From Sphingomonas sp. HF-S4 (GTDB lineage Bacteria; Pseudomonadota; Alphaproteobacteria; Sphingomonadales; Sphingomonadaceae): DNA of 64,000 nucleotides. Of this stretch, positions 1 through 7,552 are shown piece after piece; positions within the stretch are counted from its first letter, which is position 1, and every line of letters starts with the position of its first letter. The notes under the pieces are model-generated. The model saw only the letters and a list, made by a program, of their open reading frames with translations, was not told where the DNA came from and made no database searches. The stretch lies in the NCBI RefSeq assembly GCF_032911445.1, contig NZ_JAWJEJ010000001.1, positions 3,038,001 through 3,102,000 on the forward strand, in the 5' to 3' direction. The position numbers and the translations under genes were made by a program.

Positions 1-398
1 TCGCACAGCACGTGCTTGCCCGCCTGGCTGGCGCGGATCGAATATTCGGCGTGGAGCGCATTGGGCAGCACGACATAGACGATGTCGATGTCGGGATTGT
101 CGCGGATGCGGTCGTATTCGGCGTAGCTGTAGCGGTGCGTCTTGGGGATGCCGTATTCGCTGCCGAAGCGCTCGAGCTTCTCGGGCGTGCCGCTGACCAG
201 GGCGACAAGCTTGGCGTGCTCGCACTCCTTGAGCCGCGGCATGATCTGGCGCGTGGCATAGCTGCCAAGCCCGACGATCGCATAGCCGAGCTTCCGCTTC
301 GGCGGCTCCTGCGCCCAGCCGCACGCCGGCAGGCTCGCCGCCAACATTGCCGCACCCGAACCGGCGAGCATCTCGCGGCGGCTCTGTCCGTTGCCCAT
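1..398 (-). CDS. Gfo/Idh/MocA family oxidoreductase, Tat-exported, 5' part only
   Basis: The window edge cuts this gene, so only the first 132 codons are visible. The product starts MGNGQSRREMLAGSG, a twin-arginine motif (SRREML) followed by a hydrophobic stretch, so it is probably exported folded by Tat with its cofactor bound. A Rossmann fold follows (YAIVGLGSYATRQIMPRL), then the family features GTPEKLERFGSEYGI and DNPDIDIVYVVLPNALH. This matches glucose-fructose oxidoreductase-like members that carry NADP(H) into the periplasm. The substrate cannot be told because the C-terminal domain is missing. It is read in the same direction as the two-component genes but is separated from them by 70 bp. 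Confidence 0.85.
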   Translation of the reverse strand, partial: MGNGQSRREMLAGSGAAMLAASLPACGWAQEPPKRKLGYAIVGLGSYATRQIMPRLKECEHAKLVALVSGTPEKLERFGSEYGIPKTHRYSYAEYDRIRDNPDIDIVYVVLPNALHAEYSIRASQAGKHVLC

Positions 399-468
399 CT
401 TGCCTCTCCTCTTTGGCCTTGGGCTATCATGCGGGCGCGGGCCCGCGGAAGCCCCTGATGGTCGTAGC

Positions 469-1800
469 TCAGATCGGCAGGGTGATCGTCGCGAGAATTC
501 CGCCCTCGGCGCGATTGACGAGCTGGACGTCGCCGCCGTGCGCGCGCGCCACCGCCCGCGCGCTGGGCAGGCCGAGGCCGATCCCGCCCGTATCGCGATT
601 GCGCGAACGCTCCGCGCGGAAGAACGGTTCGAAGACATGGTCGAGGTCGGCGGGCGCGATGCCGGGCCCCGAATCGCGCACTTCGAGCACGGCATCGCCG
701 TCGATTTGCGCGAGCGACACCTCGGCCCCGCCGGCATATTTGACGGCGTTCATCACCAGGTTGCTGACCATCGCCTTGACCGCGGCGGGGTTGGCATTGA
801 GCACCACCGGCTCGCCGGGCGCGAGCGTTACCGCCTCGCCGCGATCGGCCAGGTCGTCGACCACGGTCTCGGCGAGCGAGCGCAAATCGAGCGCGCGACG
901 CACCGGGGAATCGTTGGTCTCGCGGACATAAGCGAGCGCAGTCGATACCAGTCCCTGCATGTCGCGGATATCCCCCTCGCACGCCTGGCGCAGCGCATCG
1001 GGCGCCTCCTCGAGCCGCAGCCCGAGCCGCATCAGCGGGGTACGCAGGTCGTGCGCGACCGCGCTGATCACGGTGGTGCGATCGTCGACATATCGATTCA
1101 GGCGCGCCTGCATCGTGTTGAATGCGGCGGCGGCCTCGGCGATCTCGCTCGGCCCTTCATATTGAAGCGGCGGCGCGCGCGGATCGCGGCCGAGTCGCTC
1201 GGCGGCGGCAGCGAAGCCGCGGATCGGCTTGGAGAAGCGGTGCGCCATCGCCCAGGCGAACGGCGCGACGGCCACCGCCGAGCAGATCAGCCAGAGCAGC
1301 ACGAACCAGCGCCACGGCTCGAACCCGGCGACGGGCTCGACGCGAAGCCATTGGCCGTCGGGCTGGCGCCATGCCGCAGAGAATTCGCCCGAGATGACGA
1401 CGTCGCGTGCGACCGCTGGACTGACCGGCGCCGGCCGCGGCGCCGAGCCCCGCTCATAGATGCGCTCGCGCTGCAGGAACGGCGTGGGGAAGCTGATTTC
1501 CACCATTTGCGCCGGCGTGCCGAGCGCGGTCGCCAGCGCCGCGGCGATACGTTCGCCGCGCGGGTTCCACGGCGGCGAATGCACTTTCGCGACGCGCGCG
1601 ACTTCCAGCTCGCCGGCTGAATCCCGGCCCTCGCGCAACGTCTGCACGATCTGGCCGACGGTATAGACCTTGGCAGTGGGCGCCTGGACCGCGATCAGCA
1701 GCCCGAGGTTGAGCAGCTGGACCACCGCGACGCAGACCAGCATCAGCACGAAGATGCGCGGGAACAGCGGCCAGCGTGCCGCGCCCCCGGCATCCCTCAT
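469..1800 (-). CDS. sensor histidine kinase, EnvZ-like
   Basis: Inner-membrane sensor kinase of 443 aa. A first transmembrane segment (about residues 13-38, FPRIFVLMLVCVAVVQLLNL) and a second near residues 165-185 enclose a periplasmic sensor region of about 125 residues. A HAMP linker follows, then the phosphoacceptor H-box AHDLRTPLMRLG near residue 250. The catalytic domain has its N-box (NLVMNAVKYAGG) and G-boxes (DSGPGIAP, GGIGLGLPSARA). Its ATG overlaps the stop of the upstream response regulator (ATGA), so the two are translationally coupled partners. The signal is unknown. The layout resembles EnvZ, but osmosensing cannot be inferred. Confidence 0.93.
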   Translation of the reverse strand: MRDAGGAARWPLFPRIFVLMLVCVAVVQLLNLGLLIAVQAPTAKVYTVGQIVQTLREGRDSAGELEVARVAKVHSPPWNPRGERIAAALATALGTPAQMVEISFPTPFLQRERIYERGSAPRPAPVSPAVARDVVISGEFSAAWRQPDGQWLRVEPVAGFEPWRWFVLLWLICSAVAVAPFAWAMAHRFSKPIRGFAAAAERLGRDPRAPPLQYEGPSEIAEAAAAFNTMQARLNRYVDDRTTVISAVAHDLRTPLMRLGLRLEEAPDALRQACEGDIRDMQGLVSTALAYVRETNDSPVRRALDLRSLAETVVDDLADRGEAVTLAPGEPVVLNANPAAVKAMVSNLVMNAVKYAGGAEVSLAQIDGDAVLEVRDSGPGIAPADLDHVFEPFFRAERSRNRDTGGIGLGLPSARAVARAHGGDVQLVNRAEGGILATITLPI

Positions 1801-2537
1801 GCGCGAACGACTCGCGGCACGAACAGATAGCCTTCGTTGCGCACGGTGCGGATGATGTCGTCGCCGCCCGCGCGCAGCTTCCGCCGCAGCCGGCTGACCT
1901 GTACGTCGATCGCGCGGTCATAGGCGTCGGTATCGGGGCCGCGCGCCGCCTGGAGCAGCGCCTCGCGGGAGAGCACGCGGCGCGGGCGCTCGATGAACAC
2001 GCGCAGCACCGCAAACTCGCCATCGGTCAAGCCGACCAGCACGCCGTTGGGATCGAACAGCTCGTGGCTGCCCAGATCGATCCGCCAGCCGTCGAACGCG
2101 TAGATCTCGCTCGCCGGGGCGGGCGCCGCGGCGACGGCATTGCGCTTGCGCAGCGCGGCGCGGACGGTGGCGAGGATCTCGCGCGGGCTGCACGGCTTGG
2201 GAAGGTAGTGGCTCGCGCCGACCTCGAGCCCGAGGATGCGATCCTGCTCCTCGCCCAATGCGCTCAGCAGGATCACCTCGGGACCGTCGCGCCGGGCGAT
2301 GCGGCGGCATGCGGCAAGGCCGTCCTCGCCGGGCATCATGATGTCGAGGATGACGCAGTCGACCGGCGTGCGGGCGAGGATCTCGTCCATGTCGCGCGTG
2401 TCGGCGGCGGTCTCGACATGGAAGCCACGCGCGCCAAGGCTGTTGGCGAGCAGGTGGCGGATGTCGTTGTCGTCATCGACGACGAGCAGCGTCGCCGAAT
2501 CGGCATGGATCGGTGCAAGTACGGCCATGTCCTCCAT
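1797..2537 (-). CDS. OmpR-family response regulator
   Basis: Cytoplasmic DNA-binding response regulator of 246 aa. The receiver domain (about 16-130) has the acidic pocket VVDDDND, the phosphoacceptor Asp in VILDIMMPGEDG, the switch residue in LLSALG and the Lys in LPKPCS. A winged-helix effector domain (about 150-240) contains GLTDGEFAVLRVFIERPRRVLSRE split over two helices, and ends with DVQVSRLRRKLR. It is the first gene of a two-gene operon and overlaps the histidine kinase by 4 bp. Two in-frame ATGs lie 9 bp apart. GGAGG precedes the second at very short spacing, so the first is kept here. Targets are unknown. Confidence 0.93.
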   Translation of the reverse strand: MEDMAVLAPIHADSATLLVVDDDNDIRHLLANSLGARGFHVETAADTRDMDEILARTPVDCVILDIMMPGEDGLAACRRIARRDGPEVILLSALGEEQDRILGLEVGASHYLPKPCSPREILATVRAALRKRNAVAAAPAPASEIYAFDGWRIDLGSHELFDPNGVLVGLTDGEFAVLRVFIERPRRVLSREALLQAARGPDTDAYDRAIDVQVSRLRRKLRAGGDDIIRTVRNEGYLFVPRVVRA

Positions 2538-2605
2538 AATAGGAACAATGCGTCTGGATTGCTGCCCTAATTTTTCTTTTTAGCACAAAGTGTTAGGCGG
2601 GCGGA

Positions 2606-2644
2606 AAAATGCGGGCACGGGCCCCGCCCTGCGGCGGAGCCCGT
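2606..2644 (-). terminator. intrinsic terminator of the 122-aa secreted protein gene
   Basis: A hairpin with 12-bp arms (2617-2628 and 2633-2644, one mismatch, loop CTGC) is followed on the minus strand by GCCCGC and a run of five T. It lies 24 bp beyond the stop of the gene read in this direction and upstream of the response regulator gene. Confidence 0.7.
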
Positions 2645-2667
2645 CCTGGTCGGTCGAACCGCCGGGT

Positions 2668-3036
2668 TTACCAGCGGCGGCCGTTGCGATCGTGCTTCTC
2701 GATCCGGATCCGCGCCGACAGCGCGTCGAAGCGGCGATCGAGATCGCGGCGCTCGGCCAAGGTCAGGCCGGGGCGGCTGGCGCGATAGCGTGCTTCGAGG
2801 CGGCCGAGCTCGCGAAACTCGGTGCGCAGGCGCGTCGCCTCGCGGCGGCTGAGCGCGCCCGAGCGGATGCCCTGGTTGATCCGCGCATCGAGCCGCGCCT
2901 GGCGCGCATTGATGTTCTGCCAGCCGCCCTGATAGCTCGCGGCGTGCGGCGCCGCGGCCGGCGCGGCGATCGCGGTGGCGGGAACAGTCGCGGCAGCAAT
3001 GCCGAGGCCGGCGAGCATGAGCGTGAACTTCTGCAT
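2668..3036 (-). CDS. small secreted Arg-rich protein of unknown function
   Basis: A 122-aa protein with a clear Sec signal peptide (MQKFTLMLAGLGIAAATVPATAIAAP; predicted cleavage near residue 25). The mature part is strongly basic and almost wholly alpha-helical by composition. It has two similar segments (ARQARLDARINQGIRSGALS and LAERRDLDRRFDALSARIRI) joined by REATRLRTEFRELGRLEARY. This suggests a periplasmic helical bundle or coiled coil. The start has a strong ribosome-binding site (GAGGAG, six bases before the ATG). I cannot name the family. Similar short proteins are frequent in sphingomonads, but no function can be inferred. A terminator follows the gene. Confidence 0.75.
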   Translation of the reverse strand: MQKFTLMLAGLGIAAATVPATAIAAPAAAPHAASYQGGWQNINARQARLDARINQGIRSGALSRREATRLRTEFRELGRLEARYRASRPGLTLAERRDLDRRFDALSARIRIEKHDRNGRRW

Positions 3037-3272
3037 GACTAACTCCTCTTCGATACGGGGCCGTCGCTGCGGCCTGGAAGGAGTTATGAAACGCGGCTGT
3101 CGCAGGCGTGTCCCACGGTTCGTCCTTTTGTGTCGCGATTTGTCGCAGAAGCGAAACGAGCCTGAACGAGGGTTCAGATTGAGCCCTATTCTTATTTTGT
3201 GAGAGCGACAGGCCCGACCCAGCCCGTGCTTCGCGGAAAGCCGGGTTTTCGCGCCCCTCCCTTCGGCCTGGC

Positions 3273-3292
3273 CCCTCCCGCGTGCGGGAGGG
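3273..3292. repeat. short GC-rich palindrome downstream of the FKBP gene
   Basis: Perfect 9-bp inverted repeat (CCCTCCCGC / GCGGGAGGG) with a 2-base loop, 12 bp beyond the FKBP stop. The sequence resembles the CCCTCCC/GGGAGGG ends of the larger repeats in this window. It is not followed by a T run in either direction, so it is listed as a repeat remnant, not a terminator. Confidence 0.5.
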
Positions 3293-3304
3293 AGCGAGAG
3301 GGAA

Positions 3305-3811
3305 TTATTCCTCGCCGATACCCAGCAGCTCGATCTTGAACAGCAGCGTCGCGCCGCCGGGAATCGGCCCCTTGCCGACCGGGCCGTAGGCGAGGTCCGA
3401 GGGCGAGGCGATCTCGATCGTGTCGCCCACGCCCATCATCGGCACCGCCATCTGCCAGGCCGGGATCAGCGCGCCGAGCGGGAAGGTCGCCGGCTCGCCG
3501 CGATCGTACGAGCTGTCGAACGGGGTGCCGTCGATCAGCGTTCCGGCATAATGGATCTTCACGACGTCCTGGACGGTCGGGTGCTTGCCCTGCCCGTTAC
3601 CCTTGATCCGCCGCCAGCGCAGCCCGCCGGGCAGCGACTGCCAGCCGTCGCTCGACTTCAGTTGCGCCAGCGCGAGCATCTGCTTGTTGTGCCACGCCGC
3701 GTCCTGTGACGGGCCCTCTTGGCCGCCATTCTGCAAGGCGACCGCCGCGGTGGCGGCGAGCAAGCCGGCCGCACCCAGGCCGATCAGATACATCTTCTTC
3801 AAAACCTTCAC
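3305..3811 (-). CDS. FKBP-type peptidyl-prolyl cis-trans isomerase
   Basis: Exported proline isomerase that assists folding of envelope proteins. After a hydrophobic N-terminal segment (LIGLGAAGLLAATAAVALQ) the C-terminal FKBP domain (about residues 60-168) shows VKIHYAGTLIDGTPFDSSYDR, a segment near MMGVGDTIEIASPSDLAYG, and PGGATLLFKIELL, the conserved elements of the active-site pocket. A GTG start (KVLKKM after the initiator) is chosen because it gives the signal a basic n-region. The ATG six codons downstream is an alternative. It is the last gene of an operon with the phosphorylase and permease, about 30 bp after the mtnP stop. Confidence 0.88.
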   Translation of the reverse strand: MKVLKKMYLIGLGAAGLLAATAAVALQNGGQEGPSQDAAWHNKQMLALAQLKSSDGWQSLPGGLRWRRIKGNGQGKHPTVQDVVKIHYAGTLIDGTPFDSSYDRGEPATFPLGALIPAWQMAVPMMGVGDTIEIASPSDLAYGPVGKGPIPGGATLLFKIELLGIGEE

Positions 3812-3843
3812 TCCGTCAGAGCCTGGCGCCGCCTTAGCCAAAG

Positions 3844-4728
3844 CTAGGCCGGTCGAACAGAGGCCCCCAGCACCCGCCCCGCCACGGCGTCGAGCCTGGC
3901 CAGCAGCGCGGGATCGCGCGCCGACGGCGCGGTGATCAGCGCCGCATCGAGACACGTGTCGATCGGCGACGCCGGCCGCGCCTCGGGCAGGCCGCGCAGC
4001 AAGTGCATCACCATCGCCCGCGCCTTGGCCGCATTGCTCGAAAGCTGGGCGATGACCTGCGCGACGTCGACCGCCGCCTCGCCCTCGCGCCAGCAATCAT
4101 AGTCGGTGACCATCCCGACCAGCGCATAGGGAAGTTCGGCCTCGCGGGCGAGCTTGGCCTCGGGCATCGCCGTCATCCCGATCAGGTGGCACCCCCAGCT
4201 CCGGTGGAGATGGCTCTCGGCGCGCGTCGAGAATTGCGGCCCCTCCATCGCCAGATAGGTGCCGCCGACATGCGTGTCGGCCCCCGCCGCGCGTGCCGCC
4301 TCGGCGACCAGTCCCGACAGCCGCGGGCATACGGGGTCCGCCATCGAGACATGCGCCACCATCCCGCTCCCGAAGAAGCTCGAAGGTCGCCCTTTGGTCC
4401 GATCGATGAACTGGTCGGCGATCGTGAAGCTCCCCGGCGGCCGGTCCTCGACCAGGCTGCCGACCGACGATACCGCGAGCACGTCGGTCACCCCCAGCCG
4501 CTTGAGCACGTCGATATTCGCCTGCGCATTGAGCTCGGACGGGCTGATCCGGTGCCCGCGCCCGTGCCGCGGCAGGAACACCACTTTCACATGCCCGACC
4601 TGCCCGACGAAGCACGCGTCCGAGGGCTGCCCCCAGGGGCTCGCCGTCTCGACCCATTGCCCGCCTTCGATCCCTTCGACGTCGTAGAGCCCCGACCCCC
4701 CGATGATCCCGATCGTCCAGCCGCTCAT
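3844..4728 (-). CDS. mtnP: S-methyl-5'-thioadenosine phosphorylase
   Basis: Cytoplasmic phosphorolysis of 5'-methylthioadenosine to adenine and 5-methylthioribose-1-phosphate, part of methionine salvage and polyamine by-product recycling. The 294-aa protein has the class II nucleoside phosphorylase signatures: IGIIGGSGLYDV at the N terminus (phosphate loop), FLPRHGRGHRISPSE, and YLAMEGPQFSTRAES followed by IGMTAMPEAKLAREAEL. MTDYD-type residues (VTDYDC) complete the base pocket. Its ATG overlaps the permease stop (ATGA), so it is co-translated with a transporter. A much longer reading in this frame through the permease is not real. Confidence 0.95.
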   Translation of the reverse strand: MSGWTIGIIGGSGLYDVEGIEGGQWVETASPWGQPSDACFVGQVGHVKVVFLPRHGRGHRISPSELNAQANIDVLKRLGVTDVLAVSSVGSLVEDRPPGSFTIADQFIDRTKGRPSSFFGSGMVAHVSMADPVCPRLSGLVAEAARAAGADTHVGGTYLAMEGPQFSTRAESHLHRSWGCHLIGMTAMPEAKLAREAELPYALVGMVTDYDCWREGEAAVDVAQVIAQLSSNAAKARAMVMHLLRGLPEARPASPIDTCLDAALITAPSARDPALLARLDAVAGRVLGASVRPA

Positions 4729-6143
4729 CCTGCCTTGTCCACGTTGCGCCGCGCCCAGCCGAAGTAGAGCAGCAGCCCGATCAGGTTCCATGCCCCGAAC
4801 AACAGCTGGGTCTGATGCGGCAGGCTGATGAAAAGATAGAGACAGCCGAACGCCGCGCCGAGCCCGACCAGCCATGCCGCCGGCGTGCGGAATGGCCGCA
4901 CCGCATCCGGCGCGCGGCGCCGCATCACCAGCATGCAGATCCCCACCGCCGCAAACGCCGTCAGCGTCCCCGCATTGGCGAGCGCGGCGATCTCGTCGAT
5001 CGGGAAGAAGGCGGCGAAGAAGCTCACCACGCACGCGGTGAAGATCGTGATCCGCACCGGCGATCCGCGCCGCGACACCGTCGCCAGGCTCTCCGGAAGC
5101 ATGCGGTCGCGCGCCATCACGAAGAAGATCCGGCTCTGCCCGAACAGGAAGGCGAGGATCACCGTCGGCAGCGCCACGATCGCGCTCGCCGCGAGGAAGG
5201 TCGCCGCCCCGGGCTGGCCGAGCCCCCGGAGAATCAGCGCCAGCGGCTCGGGGCTGTCGGCGAAGCGCGTATAGCTCAGCGCCCCCACCGCGGCGATCGC
5301 CACCACCATGTAGATCACCACGCACGCCACCATCGATCCGACGATCCCGATCGAAAGGTCGCGCGCCGGGTTCTTGGCCTCCTCCGCCGCGGTCGAGATC
5401 GCATCGAAGCCGTAGAAGGCGAAGAAGATGATCGCCGCCGCCGCCATCACCCCGCGCTCGACTCCGTCGGGCGACATCTGCTTGGCGAAGCCGAACGGCG
5501 CGAACGGCTCGAGATTGGCGGCGTCGAAATAGGGCAGCGCCACCGCGACGAACACCGCGAGCGCGATCAGCTTGATCACCACCAGCAGCGCATTGAGCGT
5601 CGCGCTCTCGCGCGTGCCGAGGATCAGCAGCCCCGCGACCAGCCACACCACGAACAGCGCCGGCACGTTGACGCCCCATTCCGCGACCTGCCATCCTGCC
5701 ATTTGCGGCCCGTGGGTAAGCGCCTCGGGCACCCCCATCGCGAGCAGGAACGGCGTCGCATAGCCCGACCAGCCCACCGCCACCGTCCCGACCACGAGCG
5801 TATATTCGGCAAGCAGGCTCCACCCGACCACCCAGGCGATCACTTCGCCAAGCACGACATAGCTGTACGTATAGGCGCTGCCCGAAGCCGGGATCATCGT
5901 CGCCATCTCGGCATAGGCCAGCGCCGCGCATGCGCAGATCGCCCCGGCGACGACGAACGACAGGATCACCGCGGGCCCGGCCCGGTCGGCGCCGACCCCG
6001 ATCAGCGTCAGGATGCCGGTGCCGACGATCGCGCCCACGCCAAGCGCGACCAGATGCGGCCAAGACAAGGTCCGCGCGAGCCGGTGCCCCTCAGGCCGGT
6101 CCGCCTCCGCAACGATCGCCTTCAGGCGAAACAGGCTGGCCAT
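4725..6143 (-). CDS. APC-superfamily amino acid permease
   Basis: Inner-membrane amino acid transporter of 472 aa with about 12 hydrophobic segments. The first helix carries the APC substrate-binding signature GVGAIVGTGILTLIGV, and SGSAYTYSYVVLGEVIAWVVGW is typical of the cationic amino acid transporter (CAT) branch. FFAFYGFDAISTAAEEAKNP is the conserved helix 6 region. It is the first gene of an operon with methylthioadenosine phosphorylase, whose start it overlaps. The pairing hints at uptake of an amino acid linked to methionine or polyamine metabolism, but the substrate is inferred only from context. Confidence 0.9.
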   Translation of the reverse strand: MASLFRLKAIVAEADRPEGHRLARTLSWPHLVALGVGAIVGTGILTLIGVGADRAGPAVILSFVVAGAICACAALAYAEMATMIPASGSAYTYSYVVLGEVIAWVVGWSLLAEYTLVVGTVAVGWSGYATPFLLAMGVPEALTHGPQMAGWQVAEWGVNVPALFVVWLVAGLLILGTRESATLNALLVVIKLIALAVFVAVALPYFDAANLEPFAPFGFAKQMSPDGVERGVMAAAAIIFFAFYGFDAISTAAEEAKNPARDLSIGIVGSMVACVVIYMVVAIAAVGALSYTRFADSPEPLALILRGLGQPGAATFLAASAIVALPTVILAFLFGQSRIFFVMARDRMLPESLATVSRRGSPVRITIFTACVVSFFAAFFPIDEIAALANAGTLTAFAAVGICMLVMRRRAPDAVRPFRTPAAWLVGLGAAFGCLYLFISLPHQTQLLFGAWNLIGLLLYFGWARRNVDKAG

Positions 6144-6203
6144 CTACGCTCCCCTTCCTTGTTGCCTAGGGTGATAGCGCGTCGCCCGCCGCATACAACC
6201 ATC

Positions 6204-6246
6204 GTCACCCCGACCGCAGTGCCGGGGTGACGGGGTGACGGGGTGG
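6204..6246. repeat. palindrome and tandem GGGGTGAC repeat
   Basis: A perfect 9-bp inverted repeat (GTCACCCCG at 6204-6212, CGGGGTGAC at 6223-6231) is followed by tandem copies of GGGGTGAC. It lies between the divergent permease and rhodanese genes. It may be a remnant of an extragenic palindromic element. No function is evident. Confidence 0.5.
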
Positions 6247-6306
6247 TTCAGCAACCATGCAGGCGCCAGCGGCAATCGGTACGCCCTCGACCGAAGGAGG
6301 CTCCCG

Positions 6307-6789
6307 ATGCTCCCCGCCCTCGCGCTGCTGTTCGCGCTTCCCGAAGACGTGCCCAACCCGCAGATCGACTATGCCGGCTTCGCCACGCTCACCACCGATG
6401 TCCGATCACACCGCGCCAGCCGCCTGCTCGCCCTTCCCGCGTTCAAGGCCAAGGCGGCCGAGAAGAACGCGCTGATCCTCGACGCGCGCTCCGCCGACAA
6501 GTTCGCCGCCGGCCATATCGCCGGCGCGGTCAACCTGCCGCTCACCGATTTCACCGCGGAGGCGCTGGCCGCGGTCCTCGGCCCGAACCGCAACCGCCCG
6601 ATCCTGATCTACTGCAACAACAATTTCGCGAACCACCGCATGCCAGTCCCGCTCAAGAATCCGGCGCTCGCGCTCAACATCCAGACCTTCATCAACCTGG
6701 TCGGCTATGGCTATGCCAATGTCTGGGAGCTGCGCGACGTCGTCGATTTCAACGATCCGGCGGTGGGCTGGGTGAAAGCGGCAACCTAA
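6307..6789 (+). CDS. exported rhodanese-like domain protein
   Basis: A 160-aa protein with a short hydrophobic leader (MLPALALLFALP) and one rhodanese domain. The CH2A-like segment LILDARSADKFAAGHIAGAVNLPL and the catalytic-loop cysteine in ILIYCNNNFANHRM are present. The loop CNNNFA differs from the usual six-residue thiosulfate or GlpE loops, so sulfurtransferase activity is not certain. The ATG is chosen for its strong ribosome-binding site (AAGGAGG, six bases upstream); an in-frame start 72 bp earlier lacks one. The location is probably periplasmic. It converges on the GAF-domain gene with a repeat element between them. Confidence 0.8.
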   Translation: MLPALALLFALPEDVPNPQIDYAGFATLTTDVRSHRASRLLALPAFKAKAAEKNALILDARSADKFAAGHIAGAVNLPLTDFTAEALAAVLGPNRNRPILIYCNNNFANHRMPVPLKNPALALNIQTFINLVGYGYANVWELRDVVDFNDPAVGWVKAAT

Positions 6790-6792
6790 CCA

Positions 6793-6930
6793 CTCCCCTC
6801 CCTGAAAGGGAGGGGTTGGGGGTGGGTGCGAGCGCAGCGAGCCCAACGGCGTCCTCGGCGGAAAAGAAAAAGCCGGGCATCGAGCCCGACCTTTTCTAAC
6901 CCACCCCTTGCCCTCCCTTTCAGGGAGGGG
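6793..6930. repeat. 138-bp palindrome-ended repeat, copy A (convergent junction)
   Basis: The element begins and ends with hairpins: CCCCTCCCT/AGGGAGGGG (9-bp arms, loop GAA) on the left and CCCTCCCT/AGGGAGGG on the right. A near-identical element in the opposite orientation lies at 26916-27054. The middle holds a hairpin (6866-6896) flanked by A and T runs, arranged like a bidirectional terminator. It fills the gap between two converging genes. The next copy has the same position relative to genes, so a transcription-termination role is a reasonable inference. Confidence 0.85.
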
Positions 6931-6933
6931 AAT

Positions 6934-7428
6934 TTAACCCAGCAATTTCTCGGTCACCCGCCCGGCAAGCCGCTGCAGCTCTGCCCGCGCGCCGGGCAGC
7001 AGCTGCGCGCGCGGCAGGCTGTCGATCGCGCACAGCGCGCCGAGCACCGCCCCGCACGGCGCCACCAGCGGCGCGCCCACGTAAAAGGCGATGTGCGGGC
7101 TGCCGCGCACCAGCGGATTGCCGGCAAAGCGGCGATCGATGCTCGCGTTGAAGATCACCATCACATTGTGCGGGTTGAGGATCGCATGCCCGCAGAACGA
7201 GATCGCGCGGTCGATCTCCTGGATGTCGCTGCGGTAGCGAGCGTTGACGATCATCTTTTCGCGATCGATCACCGTCGCGATACCGAACTTGGCGTCGAAC
7301 AATTGCGCCGCCTCGGCGACCAGCGCGTCCGCGGCACGCGACTGCCTCGCCGCGACGCCATAGCGATCGACCGCGGCCTGGCGCTCGGCCTCGTCGACGG
7401 GATAGCTCGGCTTGATGAAGGACAACAC
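6934..7428 (-). CDS. GAF-domain protein
   Basis: A soluble protein of about 164 aa made of a single GAF domain: FIKPSYPVDEAERQAAVDRYG, FGIATVIDREKMIVNARY, DRAISFCGHAILNP, FYVGAPLVAPCGAVLGALCAID. This layout is seen in small stand-alone GAF proteins and in the sensor regions of signalling enzymes, where it binds small ligands or mediates dimerisation. No output domain is present. A GTG start is chosen because GAGG sits nine bases upstream. A TTG 45 bp further upstream lacks a ribosome-binding site. The ligand and partner are unknown. Confidence 0.8.
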   Translation of the reverse strand: MLSFIKPSYPVDEAERQAAVDRYGVAARQSRAADALVAEAAQLFDAKFGIATVIDREKMIVNARYRSDIQEIDRAISFCGHAILNPHNVMVIFNASIDRRFAGNPLVRGSPHIAFYVGAPLVAPCGAVLGALCAIDSLPRAQLLPGARAELQRLAGRVTEKLLG

Positions 7429-7552
7429 GCGAAAAAGCCTCGATTTTCCGTTGGAGCCCCCGCTTAGGCGCAAAGTCCTAAGCGCCCGTAACGCACCGCC
7501 TACGAACTACACCGAACCCGCCGCCGCATTTCCGGACGGCGGCGGGCGTTGG

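Noticed and set aside
3844..6063. 739-codon reading that runs through the permease into mtnP
   Set aside because: The first two thirds are a shifted frame of the permease. The mtnP start with ATGA overlap gives a normal-length phosphorylase.
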